The notes beneath the pieces are model-generated. The model was not told where the DNA came from. It was given only the letters and a program-made list of their open reading frames with translations, and made no database searches. Position numbers and translations under genes: made by a program. A DNA stretch of 64,000 bases, from NCBI GenBank assembly GCA_965279125.1, contig CBDIHL010000044.1, positions 402,778 to 466,777 of the forward strand, in the 5' to 3' direction. Numbering within the stretch: the stretch's first letter is position 1; the number at the start of each line of letters is the position of its first letter. The stretch comes from Dinoroseobacter sp965279125 (GTDB lineage Bacteria > Pseudomonadota > Alphaproteobacteria > Rhodobacterales > Rhodobacteraceae). Shown one piece after another: positions 46,953 to 54,943 of this stretch.

Positions 46953-48644
46953 TTAGAAAACCGGGGTTTCGCGGTATGTGCCCCAGACCTCTTTCAGCGT
47001 TTCGATCACGTCACCCATGGTTGCACCTTCCCGAACCAGTTCCACTGTCACGGGCATGATATTCGCATCCTCGTCTTTGGCAACCGCCACCAACTCGGCC
47101 AGCAGCGCGTCAATGCGTCCCTGATCGCGCTCGGCGCGCACGCGCTGGGTGCGGCTTATCTGACGCTCGGCGGTGGCAATGTCATAGGGATGGGTCTCGA
47201 TCTTGACGTCCGACTCGTCCTGCACGAACGCGTTGACCCCGATCTTGGTCTGCTCGCCCGCCTGAATGCGCAAGGCGGTGTCATAGGCGAAGTCGGCGAT
47301 GTGCTTTTGGAACCAGCCCTCGTTGATCATCTGGATGGTGCCGCCATTGGCATCGATCTCGTCGAGGATCTCGAAGATACGTTTTTCGTAGTCGTTGGTC
47401 AGGCTTTCGACATAGTAGCTGCCCCCCAGTGGATCGACCACGCTGGTCACGTTCGTCTCGTGCGCGATCACTTGTTGGGTCCGAAGCGCCATCCGCATCG
47501 CATCCTCGGTCGGGATCGCGAAGGCCTCATCATAGCCGTTGGTGTGCAGCGATTGCGCGCCCCCAAGAACCGCTGACATCGCCTGCATGGAGGTGCGCAC
47601 CACGTTCACCATGTATTGCGGCTTGGTCAGCGTCGCGGCTGCCGTCTGGCAATGAAAGCGCAGGCGCATCGATTCGGGCTTCTTCGCGCCAAAGCGTTCT
47701 TTCATGATCTTGGCATAGCAGCGGCGCAGGGCGCGGAACTTGGCGACCTCTTCGAACATGTCGTTCTGGCTGACGAAGAAGAAGGCGAGGCGCGGCGCGA
47801 AGTCGTCCACATCCATGCCGGTTTTCATCACCTCTTCGACATAGACGATCAGGTTTGCCAGCGTAAAGGCGGCCTCGTGCAAGGGCGAGCTGCCTGCCTC
47901 GCTGATGTGATAGCCCGAGATATTGATCGGGTTGTAGCGGGGCAATTCGCGCGCGGAATAGGCGATCATATCGCGCACGATCCGCACGGAGGGCGCAATC
48001 GGGAAGATGTATTCCTTCTGGGCCATATACTCCTTGAGGATATCGGCCTGCGTGGTGCCCGACAGCTTGGCCTTATCAAGCCCGCGCTTTTCGGCTAGCG
48101 CCACATACATCGCCAGCAGGATCCACGCCGAGGGGTTGATCGTCAGCGAGACGGAGATGTTCTCCAGATCGATCCCGTCAAACAGCGCTTCCATATCCGC
48201 CAGCGTGTCGATGGCCACACCTTCGCGGCCCACCTCGCCGTCACTCATGGCGTGGTCGCTGTCATAGCCCATCAGGGTTGGCATATCGAAATCCGTCGAC
48301 AGGCCGGTTTGACCCTGTTCGATCAGGTATTTGAAGCGGCCATTGGTGTCCTCGGCAGTGCCGAACCCGGCGATCTGGCGCATGGTCCAGTTGCGACCGC
48401 GGTACATCGTCGGATAGGGCCCGCGCGTGAACGGATACTGACCTGGCAGACCGATATCCTCGGCGGGCGTGTCGGCGATATCGGCGGCGGTGTAGGTCCG
48501 CTTGATCGGGATGCCGGTATTGGTGAAGAACGCCTCACGCCGCTCGGGCGCGCGGGCGAGGAATTTGGCGACCTCGTCGGCCTCCCATTTCTCGTAGGCG
48601 GCCTGGATGTCTTCGGGGCTGGTTTCGCGCAGGGGTTTGGTCAT
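46953..48644 (-). CDS. hcmA: 2-hydroxyisobutyryl-CoA mutase, large subunit
   Basis: The substrate-binding subunit of a B12-dependent acyl-CoA mutase, 563 residues, that interconverts 2-hydroxyisobutyryl-CoA and 3-hydroxybutyryl-CoA. It lacks the C-terminal B12 domain of methylmalonyl-CoA mutase, which is supplied by hcmB. The substrate-pocket signature is WTMRQIAGFGTAEDTNG with Ile91, where methylmalonyl-CoA mutase has Tyr and isobutyryl-CoA mutase Phe. GLSTDFDMPTLMGYDSD carries Asp118. These match Ile90 and Asp117 of the Aquincola enzyme (one residue shift), from memory. It overlaps meaB by four bases. Confidence 0.85.
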   Translation of the reverse strand: MTKPLRETSPEDIQAAYEKWEADEVAKFLARAPERREAFFTNTGIPIKRTYTAADIADTPAEDIGLPGQYPFTRGPYPTMYRGRNWTMRQIAGFGTAEDTNGRFKYLIEQGQTGLSTDFDMPTLMGYDSDHAMSDGEVGREGVAIDTLADMEALFDGIDLENISVSLTINPSAWILLAMYVALAEKRGLDKAKLSGTTQADILKEYMAQKEYIFPIAPSVRIVRDMIAYSARELPRYNPINISGYHISEAGSSPLHEAAFTLANLIVYVEEVMKTGMDVDDFAPRLAFFFVSQNDMFEEVAKFRALRRCYAKIMKERFGAKKPESMRLRFHCQTAAATLTKPQYMVNVVRTSMQAMSAVLGGAQSLHTNGYDEAFAIPTEDAMRMALRTQQVIAHETNVTSVVDPLGGSYYVESLTNDYEKRIFEILDEIDANGGTIQMINEGWFQKHIADFAYDTALRIQAGEQTKIGVNAFVQDESDVKIETHPYDIATAERQISRTQRVRAERDQGRIDALLAELVAVAKDEDANIMPVTVELVREGATMGDVIETLKEVWGTYRETPVF

Positions 48645-49615
48645 GGCGTGGTGCCTTCCGTGAACTGTCGGACAAGGGTTTCGGCGGCGGTATAGGGATC
48701 GGTGTCGCGGGCGGTGATGGCGCTCGCGTGGGCTTTGGCGCTTTCGGCTTGCTCGGTGCGGAACCGCTCCAGCACCAAGGTCTCGGCGGCTTTGGCCAGA
48801 CGAAACGCGGCGATGCGGGCACGGCGGTCCTCGCCAGCCTCGCCTTGGGTCGCCGCGTGGTGCTTTGCCATCGCGGCGACGAGGTCTTCAAAGCCTTCGC
48901 GGTTGTAGCTGCTCAGCCCCACCACGGGCGCATTCCAGCTGCCTTTGGGCTTGCTGCCCAGCCCTTCGGCCAGCATCATTTTCAGATCGGTGATCGTACG
49001 GTTCGCATCGGAGCGGTCGCATTTGCTGACCACGTGGATATCGGCGATTTCCAGAATACCCGCCTTGATCGCCTGCACCTCGTCGCCGAGACCCGGCGCA
49101 CTGACCACCACCGTGGTGTGGGACGCATTGGCGATCTCGACCTCGTCCTGGCCGACGCCCACAGTCTCGATCAGGATGTAATCGAACCCGCCCACATCCA
49201 GCACATCGACCACATCGAGCGCCGCATGGGCCATCCCGCCCACGGCACCGCGCGTGGCCATGGAGCGGACGAACACATCCTCGTCGAGCGCCAGATCCGC
49301 CATGCGAATACGGTCGCCAAGGATGGAGCCGCCGGAGTATGGACTGGACGGATCAATCGCCACCACCGCGACACGTTTGTCGAGCGCGCGCAGGTGCTTG
49401 ACCAGCTCCGCCACCAGCGTGGACTTGCCCGATCCCGGCACCCCGGTGATGCCGATAACCTGCGCGTGGCCTGCCCGCTTGTAGATATCGCCCAAGGCCG
49501 GACGCGCCTCGGGGCTGACCGCTTCGGCCCGCGAGATCAGCCGTGCGATGGCAAAGCGTTCGCGCGCCTCGATCCGGGGGACCAGATCGGCGCTGGGGAT
49601 GAACGCCTTTCTCAT
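48641..49615 (-). CDS. MeaB-type GTPase chaperone of the mutase
   Basis: A 324-residue G3E P-loop GTPase that loads and protects the cobalamin mutase. The nucleotide loop is GITGVPGSGKSTLVAELVKH (about 55-74), followed by AIDPSSPYSGGSILGDRIRM and the switch ETVGVGQDEVEIANAS. VVSKCDRSDANRT takes the role of NKxD. The start at 49615 overlaps the CoA-ligase stop (ATGA) and the end overlaps hcmA, so chaperone and mutase subunit are made together. In characterised HCM clusters the homologue is called MeaH; I keep MeaB-type. Confidence 0.92.
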   Translation of the reverse strand: MRKAFIPSADLVPRIEARERFAIARLISRAEAVSPEARPALGDIYKRAGHAQVIGITGVPGSGKSTLVAELVKHLRALDKRVAVVAIDPSSPYSGGSILGDRIRMADLALDEDVFVRSMATRGAVGGMAHAALDVVDVLDVGGFDYILIETVGVGQDEVEIANASHTTVVVSAPGLGDEVQAIKAGILEIADIHVVSKCDRSDANRTITDLKMMLAEGLGSKPKGSWNAPVVGLSSYNREGFEDLVAAMAKHHAATQGEAGEDRRARIAAFRLAKAAETLVLERFRTEQAESAKAHASAITARDTDPYTAAETLVRQFTEGTTP

Positions 49616-51036
49616 GACTGCTGCTGGGCCAATGCCGCTTGCAACTCGGCCCGGTTGTCGATGACGCGGCGGGCTTTGAAATCCGTGCGCTCTATGGTGT
49701 TTTGCGGGGCAATCTCGATCCGCGCGCGCACACCGCAAAGCTTGTTGAGATGCGCTGCCGCATTGGCGCGAAACACCTCGACGGCATCGGCCCCATTGCG
49801 CGCAATTGTATCCGCGACCTCGATCCGGATCACCATTTCGTCCATCGCGGCCTCGCGGCTGATGACGATGCGGTGCTCGCCGCCATAGCCGTCAAGCTGG
49901 TTCAGGGCGGCGTCAATCTCGGACGGATACACGTTTTCGCCGCGCACGGTGAACTGATCATCGATGCGCCCGATGATGCCCTGAGGCAGCGACGGATAGG
50001 TCCGCCCGCACCCTGTCGGCCCGTCTTTCCACAAAGCCAGATCGCCGGATTTGTAGCGGATCATTGGCTGGCTGGTACGCTCCAGATGCGTATAGATCGG
50101 CGTGCCGCGTTGGCCGTAGGGCACGCGCAGATGGGAGGTCGGATCGCAGACCTCGGTATAGACGATGTCCTGCCAGCACAGCATCCCTTCCGCGCCCTCG
50201 GCCCCGCCCAAGTGCATCCACGGCGTCATCTCGCCCATGGAGCCGCTGTCATAGACCTTGGCGCCGTACAGCTCTTCGATCCGGTCGCGGATGCCGGGGA
50301 TCGATGCGCCCGGCTCGCCGGAGAAGAACAGAACTTTGAGGCCGAAGTCGCGTGGGTTCAGGCCTTCTTCCTTGGCAACGGCGGCCAAGTGCAGCGCGTA
50401 GGTGGGCGTGCCGTAGAAGGCTTGCGGTTTCAGCATGTTCAGCCACTGCGCACAGCGCGCGGACATGCCCGTGGCCCCCGCGCCGAATGGGAATGTTTTG
50501 GCCCGCAACCGCTCGGACCCGGCAAGTGCGCCCCATGACCCCATATAGAGCGAGAATATCGCCGCCACACAGATCGTGTCGCCCGGACGCAGGCCCATCG
50601 CCCACATGATCCGCGCATGGGCGTTGGAAATCGCGTGCCAATCATTGCGGCTGATCGCAAAAGCCGTGGGCCGCCCGGTGGTCCCCGAAGTGCCGTGGAT
50701 ATGATGCACCTCGCTTGGGTCGACGCAGAGGTAATCGCCAAAGGGCTCATGTGCTTCCTGGGCGGCACGCAAATCGGCCTTCTCGACGACCGGGACTTTT
50801 TCCTCGAAATCCTCAAGCGATTTCAGCATAGACGGGTGAAACCCAGCCGCGTCCCAGTGGCGCTTGTAGAACGGCGCTTTGTCATAGGCGTAGGCGGTCA
50901 GCTCTTGCAGACGCCCCAGTATCGCCTTCTCACGGTCGGCGGGGTGCATGGTTTCGCGCTGCGGGAACCAGTAGCGGCTGTTGGCGTCGGGGAGGTAGCT
51001 GTCATCAAAGCGCGGCGGAAAGCTCCACTGTTCCAT
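49612..51036 (-). CDS. AMP-forming acyl-CoA ligase, probable 2-hydroxyisobutyryl-CoA synthetase (PaaK-like)
   Basis: A 474-residue phenylacetate-CoA-ligase-like enzyme. The ATP loop is HIHGTSGTTGRPTAFAISRN, followed by YDSGSMGEMTPWMHLGG and the C-terminal domain signature IIGRIDDQFTVRGENVYPSE. In Aquincola and Methylibium a homologous ligase sits between hcmB and the meaB-type gene and activates 2-hydroxyisobutyrate; the order here is the same. It overlaps the hcmB stop by one base (TGATG). The substrate is inferred from context. Confidence 0.82.
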   Translation of the reverse strand: MEQWSFPPRFDDSYLPDANSRYWFPQRETMHPADREKAILGRLQELTAYAYDKAPFYKRHWDAAGFHPSMLKSLEDFEEKVPVVEKADLRAAQEAHEPFGDYLCVDPSEVHHIHGTSGTTGRPTAFAISRNDWHAISNAHARIMWAMGLRPGDTICVAAIFSLYMGSWGALAGSERLRAKTFPFGAGATGMSARCAQWLNMLKPQAFYGTPTYALHLAAVAKEEGLNPRDFGLKVLFFSGEPGASIPGIRDRIEELYGAKVYDSGSMGEMTPWMHLGGAEGAEGMLCWQDIVYTEVCDPTSHLRVPYGQRGTPIYTHLERTSQPMIRYKSGDLALWKDGPTGCGRTYPSLPQGIIGRIDDQFTVRGENVYPSEIDAALNQLDGYGGEHRIVISREAAMDEMVIRIEVADTIARNGADAVEVFRANAAAHLNKLCGVRARIEIAPQNTIERTDFKARRVIDNRAELQAALAQQQS

Positions 51037-51443
51037 CAGCGCGGCCCACGCTCTTCGACAAGCTGGGTCAGGCGGGCGACGATCTGGGCGGGGGGCGTGT
51101 CTTGCAACATCACCTCGGCCACGCCCATTTCTTTCAGCGCTTCGACATCTTCGTCGGGCATCACGCCACCTGCGACAAGGATCATGTCATCGGCGTTCTG
51201 GTCCTCGAGCATTTTGAAGATTTTCGGGAACACCGTCATCTGCACCCCCGACAAAAGCGACACGCCGAGGATATCGACATCTTCCTGCACGGCGGCGGCG
51301 ACGACCTCCTCCGCCGAGCGGTGCAGCCCGGAATAGATCACGTCCATGCCCGCGTCGCGCAATGTGCGCGCGACGACCTTTACGCCTCGGTCATGGCCAT
51401 CGAGGCCGACCTTGGCCAATAGAATACGAATTGGTTGCGCCAC
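51036..51443 (-). CDS. hcmB: 2-hydroxyisobutyryl-CoA mutase, small B12-binding subunit
   Basis: A 135-residue cobalamin-binding protein. The B12 motif DGHDRG (in LAKVGLDGHDRGVKVVARTL, residues about 10-29) supplies the lower-axial histidine. The remaining Rossmann-like motifs are DILGVSLLSGVQMT and ILVAGGVMPDEDVEALK. It pairs with the large subunit HcmA to form the active mutase. First gene of the operon, divergent from the GntR regulator. An 18-base perfect palindrome lies in the shared promoter region 24 bases upstream of the start. Confidence 0.88.
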   Translation of the reverse strand: MAQPIRILLAKVGLDGHDRGVKVVARTLRDAGMDVIYSGLHRSAEEVVAAAVQEDVDILGVSLLSGVQMTVFPKIFKMLEDQNADDMILVAGGVMPDEDVEALKEMGVAEVMLQDTPPAQIVARLTQLVEERGPR

Positions 51444-51466
51444 GTCACGCCCTCCCCTGCGATCAG

Positions 51467-51484
51467 TATTTCGTATACGAAATA
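51467..51484. promoter_or_regulatory. GntR operator in the hcm divergent promoter
   Basis: TATTTCGTATACGAAATA is a perfect 18-base palindrome centred on GTATAC. Partial repeats ATACGAAAT follow at 51482-51490. It resembles the TTGTATACAA-type sites of FCD-GntR regulators. It lies between the divergent hcmB and GntR genes, where one bound regulator could control both. Confidence 0.75.
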
Positions 51485-51545
51485 CGAAATTGCGTTTGGG
51501 GTCAAGTCTGCGCTATCCTGCACCCGAGCGATGACGGAGAAGACG

Positions 51546-52190
51546 ATGGACATGCTTGCCCCCAAAGCCTCGCTGGTGGACCAGACCTACGAGGCCATGC
51601 TGGACGCGATCTGCACCGGGCAACTGAAACCCGGCGCGCGCCTGTCGCAAGACCAACTGGCCGCCGAGCTGGGCGTCAGCCGCCAACCCGTCAACAGCGC
51701 GATTGCCATGCTAAAGACCCAACGCTTTGTCGAAGATACCGGGCGGCGCGGGGTTGTTGTCGCGCCGATTGATCCGGTGTTCTTTCAGTCGATCTATCAG
51801 TTCCGCGCGGGCGTTGACCCCGTTGCGGTGGAGCTCGCCACAACGCAGCTGACCGCAGACGGCATCGCCCAAGCCCGCGACGTGATCGCAGCCGGCGAGG
51901 TCGCCATCCAGACCGGCAAGCCCGAAGACGCCATCCGCGCCGATATGCGCTTTCACGACCTGACCTATGTGCTGTCAGGAAATGCGCTGATCCGCGACGC
52001 GATGAAACTGAATTGGCGGCATCTACAACGCGGGATGGCGGTGGTTCTCGCCAATCCCGGCATGACCGAAGCGGTCTGGGCCGAGCACCGCGAAATCCTT
52101 GATCACATGATCGCCGGAGACGCAAAACGGGCCGCCGAAGCCGCCCGCCTGCATGTCATCAACGCCGCCAAGCGGATCGTGTCAGAGTAG
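51546..52190 (+). CDS. GntR family (FCD) regulator of the hcm cluster
   Basis: A 214-residue regulator. The DNA-binding domain is VDQTYEAMLDAICTGQLKPG and LAAELGVSRQPVNSAIAML; the FCD domain follows with ADMRFHDLTYVLSGN and HREILDHMIAGDAKRAAEAA, which hold likely metal-binding residues (Asp and His). The start at 51546 fits GGAG seven bases before; an upstream ATG at 51531 is possible. Its position, divergent from hcmB with a palindrome between, makes it the probable repressor of the hcm genes, relieved by a 2-hydroxyisobutyrate-related acid or CoA ester. Confidence 0.88.
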   Translation: MDMLAPKASLVDQTYEAMLDAICTGQLKPGARLSQDQLAAELGVSRQPVNSAIAMLKTQRFVEDTGRRGVVVAPIDPVFFQSIYQFRAGVDPVAVELATTQLTADGIAQARDVIAAGEVAIQTGKPEDAIRADMRFHDLTYVLSGNALIRDAMKLNWRHLQRGMAVVLANPGMTEAVWAEHREILDHMIAGDAKRAAEAARLHVINAAKRIVSE

Positions 52191-53063
52191 CCCGTCGGGC
52201 ATATGCTGCTGCGACCGCGCGTCGATGCGGCGGAACCAGAAGGTCAGGATCGTCGCGGTGATCACGATGAACAGCGAATAGAGCACCGGAACCGCCAGGA
52301 TCGCCTGCTGCTCGGGCCCCGTGAAGGTCAGCACCACGAGCGCCACCGCAAGCGGTCCGTTCTGAATGCCCGTCTCCAGCCCGATGGTCCTCGCATTGCG
52401 CGGATGCAGGCGCAGCGCTGAGGCGAACCCGTACCCGATCGCGATCCCGAGGATACCGATCCCGATGGCCGCGGCGAAGACAGGCGCGGGGGTGGTCAGC
52501 AGGAACTCCCAGTTCTGCGGCACCCACGAGACGGCGAGGAAGACGATAAAGAAGATGCCCAGCGCGCTGCCTGCAAGCTCGATCAAGGCCCCGACATTGG
52601 CGTTCAGCTTGCGGATGGCCATGCCGATGGCGACGGGGACCAGAAGGATCACGAGGGTCGCCATGATGGTATCCGTGGGGATCTCGATATCGAGGCCCGC
52701 GGCGTAGATGATCAAAAGGATCGGGATCAGGATGACGCCGAAGATCGTGGAGGTCACGGTCATCAGGACCGACAACGCCAGATTGCCCTTCGAGAAGTAG
52801 GTAAAAATGTTCGAGGTGGTGCCGCCGGGCATACAGCCCATTAACAGCAGACCGATCTTGATCTCGGTGGACACAGGCAGCACAACGGCCAGCCCGAAGG
52901 CCACGAACGGCATGATCCCGTATTGCGAGGCGACGCCAATCGCGAGGCCATAGGGGCGCTTCAACGCGAGGGTGAAGTCGCGCAAGGTCAGCGACGCCCC
53001 CATCCCCAGCATGATGATGCCGACCATCGCGGCCAGCAGGATCTGTTGGAATTCCGAGACCAT
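52182..53063 (-). CDS. Bile acid:sodium symporter (BASS) family transporter
   Basis: A 293-residue membrane protein with about nine or ten helices. The BASS features are MLGMGASLTLRDFTLALKRP near the N-terminus, GCMPGGTTSNIFTYFSKGN and GLETGIQNGPLAVALVVLTF. Bacterial members move carboxylates such as pantoate or keto acids with sodium. It lies next to the hcm cluster, so uptake of 2-hydroxyisobutyrate or a related acid is a reasonable guess. It follows fadD with a three-base gap and ends nine bases inside the convergent GntR gene. Confidence 0.9.
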   Translation of the reverse strand: MVSEFQQILLAAMVGIIMLGMGASLTLRDFTLALKRPYGLAIGVASQYGIMPFVAFGLAVVLPVSTEIKIGLLLMGCMPGGTTSNIFTYFSKGNLALSVLMTVTSTIFGVILIPILLIIYAAGLDIEIPTDTIMATLVILLVPVAIGMAIRKLNANVGALIELAGSALGIFFIVFLAVSWVPQNWEFLLTTPAPVFAAAIGIGILGIAIGYGFASALRLHPRNARTIGLETGIQNGPLAVALVVLTFTGPEQQAILAVPVLYSLFIVITATILTFWFRRIDARSQQHMPDGLL

Positions 53064-53066
53064 GGC

Positions 53067-54800
53067 TTAGCCCTCCGTCATTGGCGCGGGAGCCACATCG
53101 CGCAGGTCTCTGCGCAGGATCTTCCCGACATTGGATTTGGGCAGCTCGTCGCGCACCTCTAGCTTCTTCGGGACCTTGTATCCGGTCAGATGCTCGCGGC
53201 AGTAGGCGCGCAGGCTGTCCAGCGTGATCTCGGTCCCGTCGGTCACGACGAACGCCTTGACCGCCTCGCCCGCCTCACCATCGGGCACGCCGATCACCGC
53301 CGCCTCAACGACGCCGGGCATGCCGGCAAGGCAATCCTCGATCTCGTTGGGGTAGACGTTGAAGCCCGACACGATGATCATGTCCTTCTTGCGATCCACG
53401 ATGCGGAAGAAGCCGTTCGGCTCCATCACCGCGATGTCCCCGGTGCGGAAAAAGCCGTCCTCGGTCATGACCTTCGCGGTCTCGCCGGGGTTGTTCCAAT
53501 AGCCGGTCATCACCTGCGGGCCGCGCGCGCTTAACTCGCCCGCCTCGCCCGGAGCGACCTCGTTGCCGTCATCATCGAGCAGCTTGATATCGGTCGAGGG
53601 CATCGGCAGCCCAATCGTCCCGATCTTCGCTCCGCCGATGGGATTGCCCGTCAGCACAGGCGAGGTCTCGGTCAGCCCGTAGCCTTCGACAATATCCGTC
53701 CCGGTCATCTCGCGCCACCGATCCGCCACCGGACCATGCAACGCCATCCCCCCCGCAAACGAGGCTTTCAGATGCTGAGGAGGCCGCTCGGAGAACCAAA
53801 ACTCGTTCATCAGCCCGTTAAACAGCGTGTTCACCCCCACAATCCACGTCACCTTATAGTTCTCGAACGCGCGTTTGACGTTCATCAAGGGACGCGGGTT
53901 CGGGATCAGCAGGTTGCGATTGCCCAGCCAGAAAAAGCCCAGCAGGTTCAGGGTGAAGGCGAGGATGTGGTAGGTCGGGATGGCGGTCAAAACGACCTCC
54001 TCGCCCTTCTTCACATGGCTGTCCATCCAGGTCATCGCCTGGGACATGTTCATCACCAGATTGCCCTGGGTGAGGATCGCGCCCTTCGACACGCCGGTCG
54101 TGCCCCCGGTATATTGCAGGCAGGCGACGGCAGAGCGATCCAGATGCGCGGCATAGCTCTCAGGATCGATCCCGCCCGCCTTGATCCGCTTGCGCCCCAG
54201 CTTCAGGGTCTCGGGCAAGCGCACATGATCCTGCGAGATCGGCTTGATCGTCTGATCCCAGTATTTCTGGATCGCAGAGATCGTGCCCCGCACCGCGCGC
54301 GGCATGAACTCCGGCACCCTCGTGACGATGATATTGGGGATCGCATAAGCCTTCAGCGCCTCGTCCAGCTTGTCGGTGAACATATCGACGATGATCAGGG
54401 CTTGCGGCTCGGCATCCTTGAACTGCTTGCCCATCTCCTCGCCGGTATAGAGCGGGTTGATATTGACCAAGACACAGCCCGCCTTGAACACACCAAAGGC
54501 CACCACGGCAATCGGCAGCGAGTTCGGCGCTTGCAGGGCCACGCGGTCGCCCTCGTTCAAGCCCAGCTCTTCGCGCAGGTAGACGGCGAAGGCATCCGAC
54601 ATCTCGTCCACTTGGGCGAAGCTGAGGTTGCCGTACATCCCGTTGGGCATCACCACCGTATAGGCGGGGCGCTTGCCGTAAGCCTTGGCGGCTTGGCGCA
54701 CGAGGTCTGCGAGGGTGTTAAAGGGCGGCTCGGGCGCGAATTCCGGCACGCCGTCCGGATACATCGCCAGCCACGGTTTTACGTCATGCCCATCGGCCAT
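53067..54800 (-). CDS. Long-chain-type acyl-CoA ligase (AMP-forming)
   Basis: A 577-residue FadD-like ligase. Motif A is LQYTGGTTGVSKGAILTQGN (about 222-241), motif L GYGLTETSPVLTGN, and the C-terminal hinge DRKKDMIIVSGFNVYPNEIE. This length and the conserved core match long-chain FadD, but medium or branched acids are also possible. Its start at 54800 is followed by the symporter gene three bases after its stop, a two-gene operon. Adjacent to the hcm cluster, so it may be an additional activating enzyme for the same compounds. Confidence 0.85.
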   Translation of the reverse strand: MADGHDVKPWLAMYPDGVPEFAPEPPFNTLADLVRQAAKAYGKRPAYTVVMPNGMYGNLSFAQVDEMSDAFAVYLREELGLNEGDRVALQAPNSLPIAVVAFGVFKAGCVLVNINPLYTGEEMGKQFKDAEPQALIIVDMFTDKLDEALKAYAIPNIIVTRVPEFMPRAVRGTISAIQKYWDQTIKPISQDHVRLPETLKLGRKRIKAGGIDPESYAAHLDRSAVACLQYTGGTTGVSKGAILTQGNLVMNMSQAMTWMDSHVKKGEEVVLTAIPTYHILAFTLNLLGFFWLGNRNLLIPNPRPLMNVKRAFENYKVTWIVGVNTLFNGLMNEFWFSERPPQHLKASFAGGMALHGPVADRWREMTGTDIVEGYGLTETSPVLTGNPIGGAKIGTIGLPMPSTDIKLLDDDGNEVAPGEAGELSARGPQVMTGYWNNPGETAKVMTEDGFFRTGDIAVMEPNGFFRIVDRKKDMIIVSGFNVYPNEIEDCLAGMPGVVEAAVIGVPDGEAGEAVKAFVVTDGTEITLDSLRAYCREHLTGYKVPKKLEVRDELPKSNVGKILRRDLRDVAPAPMTEG

Positions 54801-54943
54801 GGTCTCACCTCCCCAAGTTCACCCGTTGGCGAGGGCGATCTGACGCCGCATACCCCGCTGGGGGCGGACACTGCCTTGCTTGGGGCGATTAGACCAGTCG
54901 GAAATGGTGGTTTTACAGTCGGGTGAAATGCAAAGACCCAACG

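Noticed and set aside
46953..48644. Methylmalonyl-CoA mutase
   Set aside because: It lacks the fused B12 domain and the Tyr in the RQYAGF position; RQIAGF with Asp118 fits HCM.
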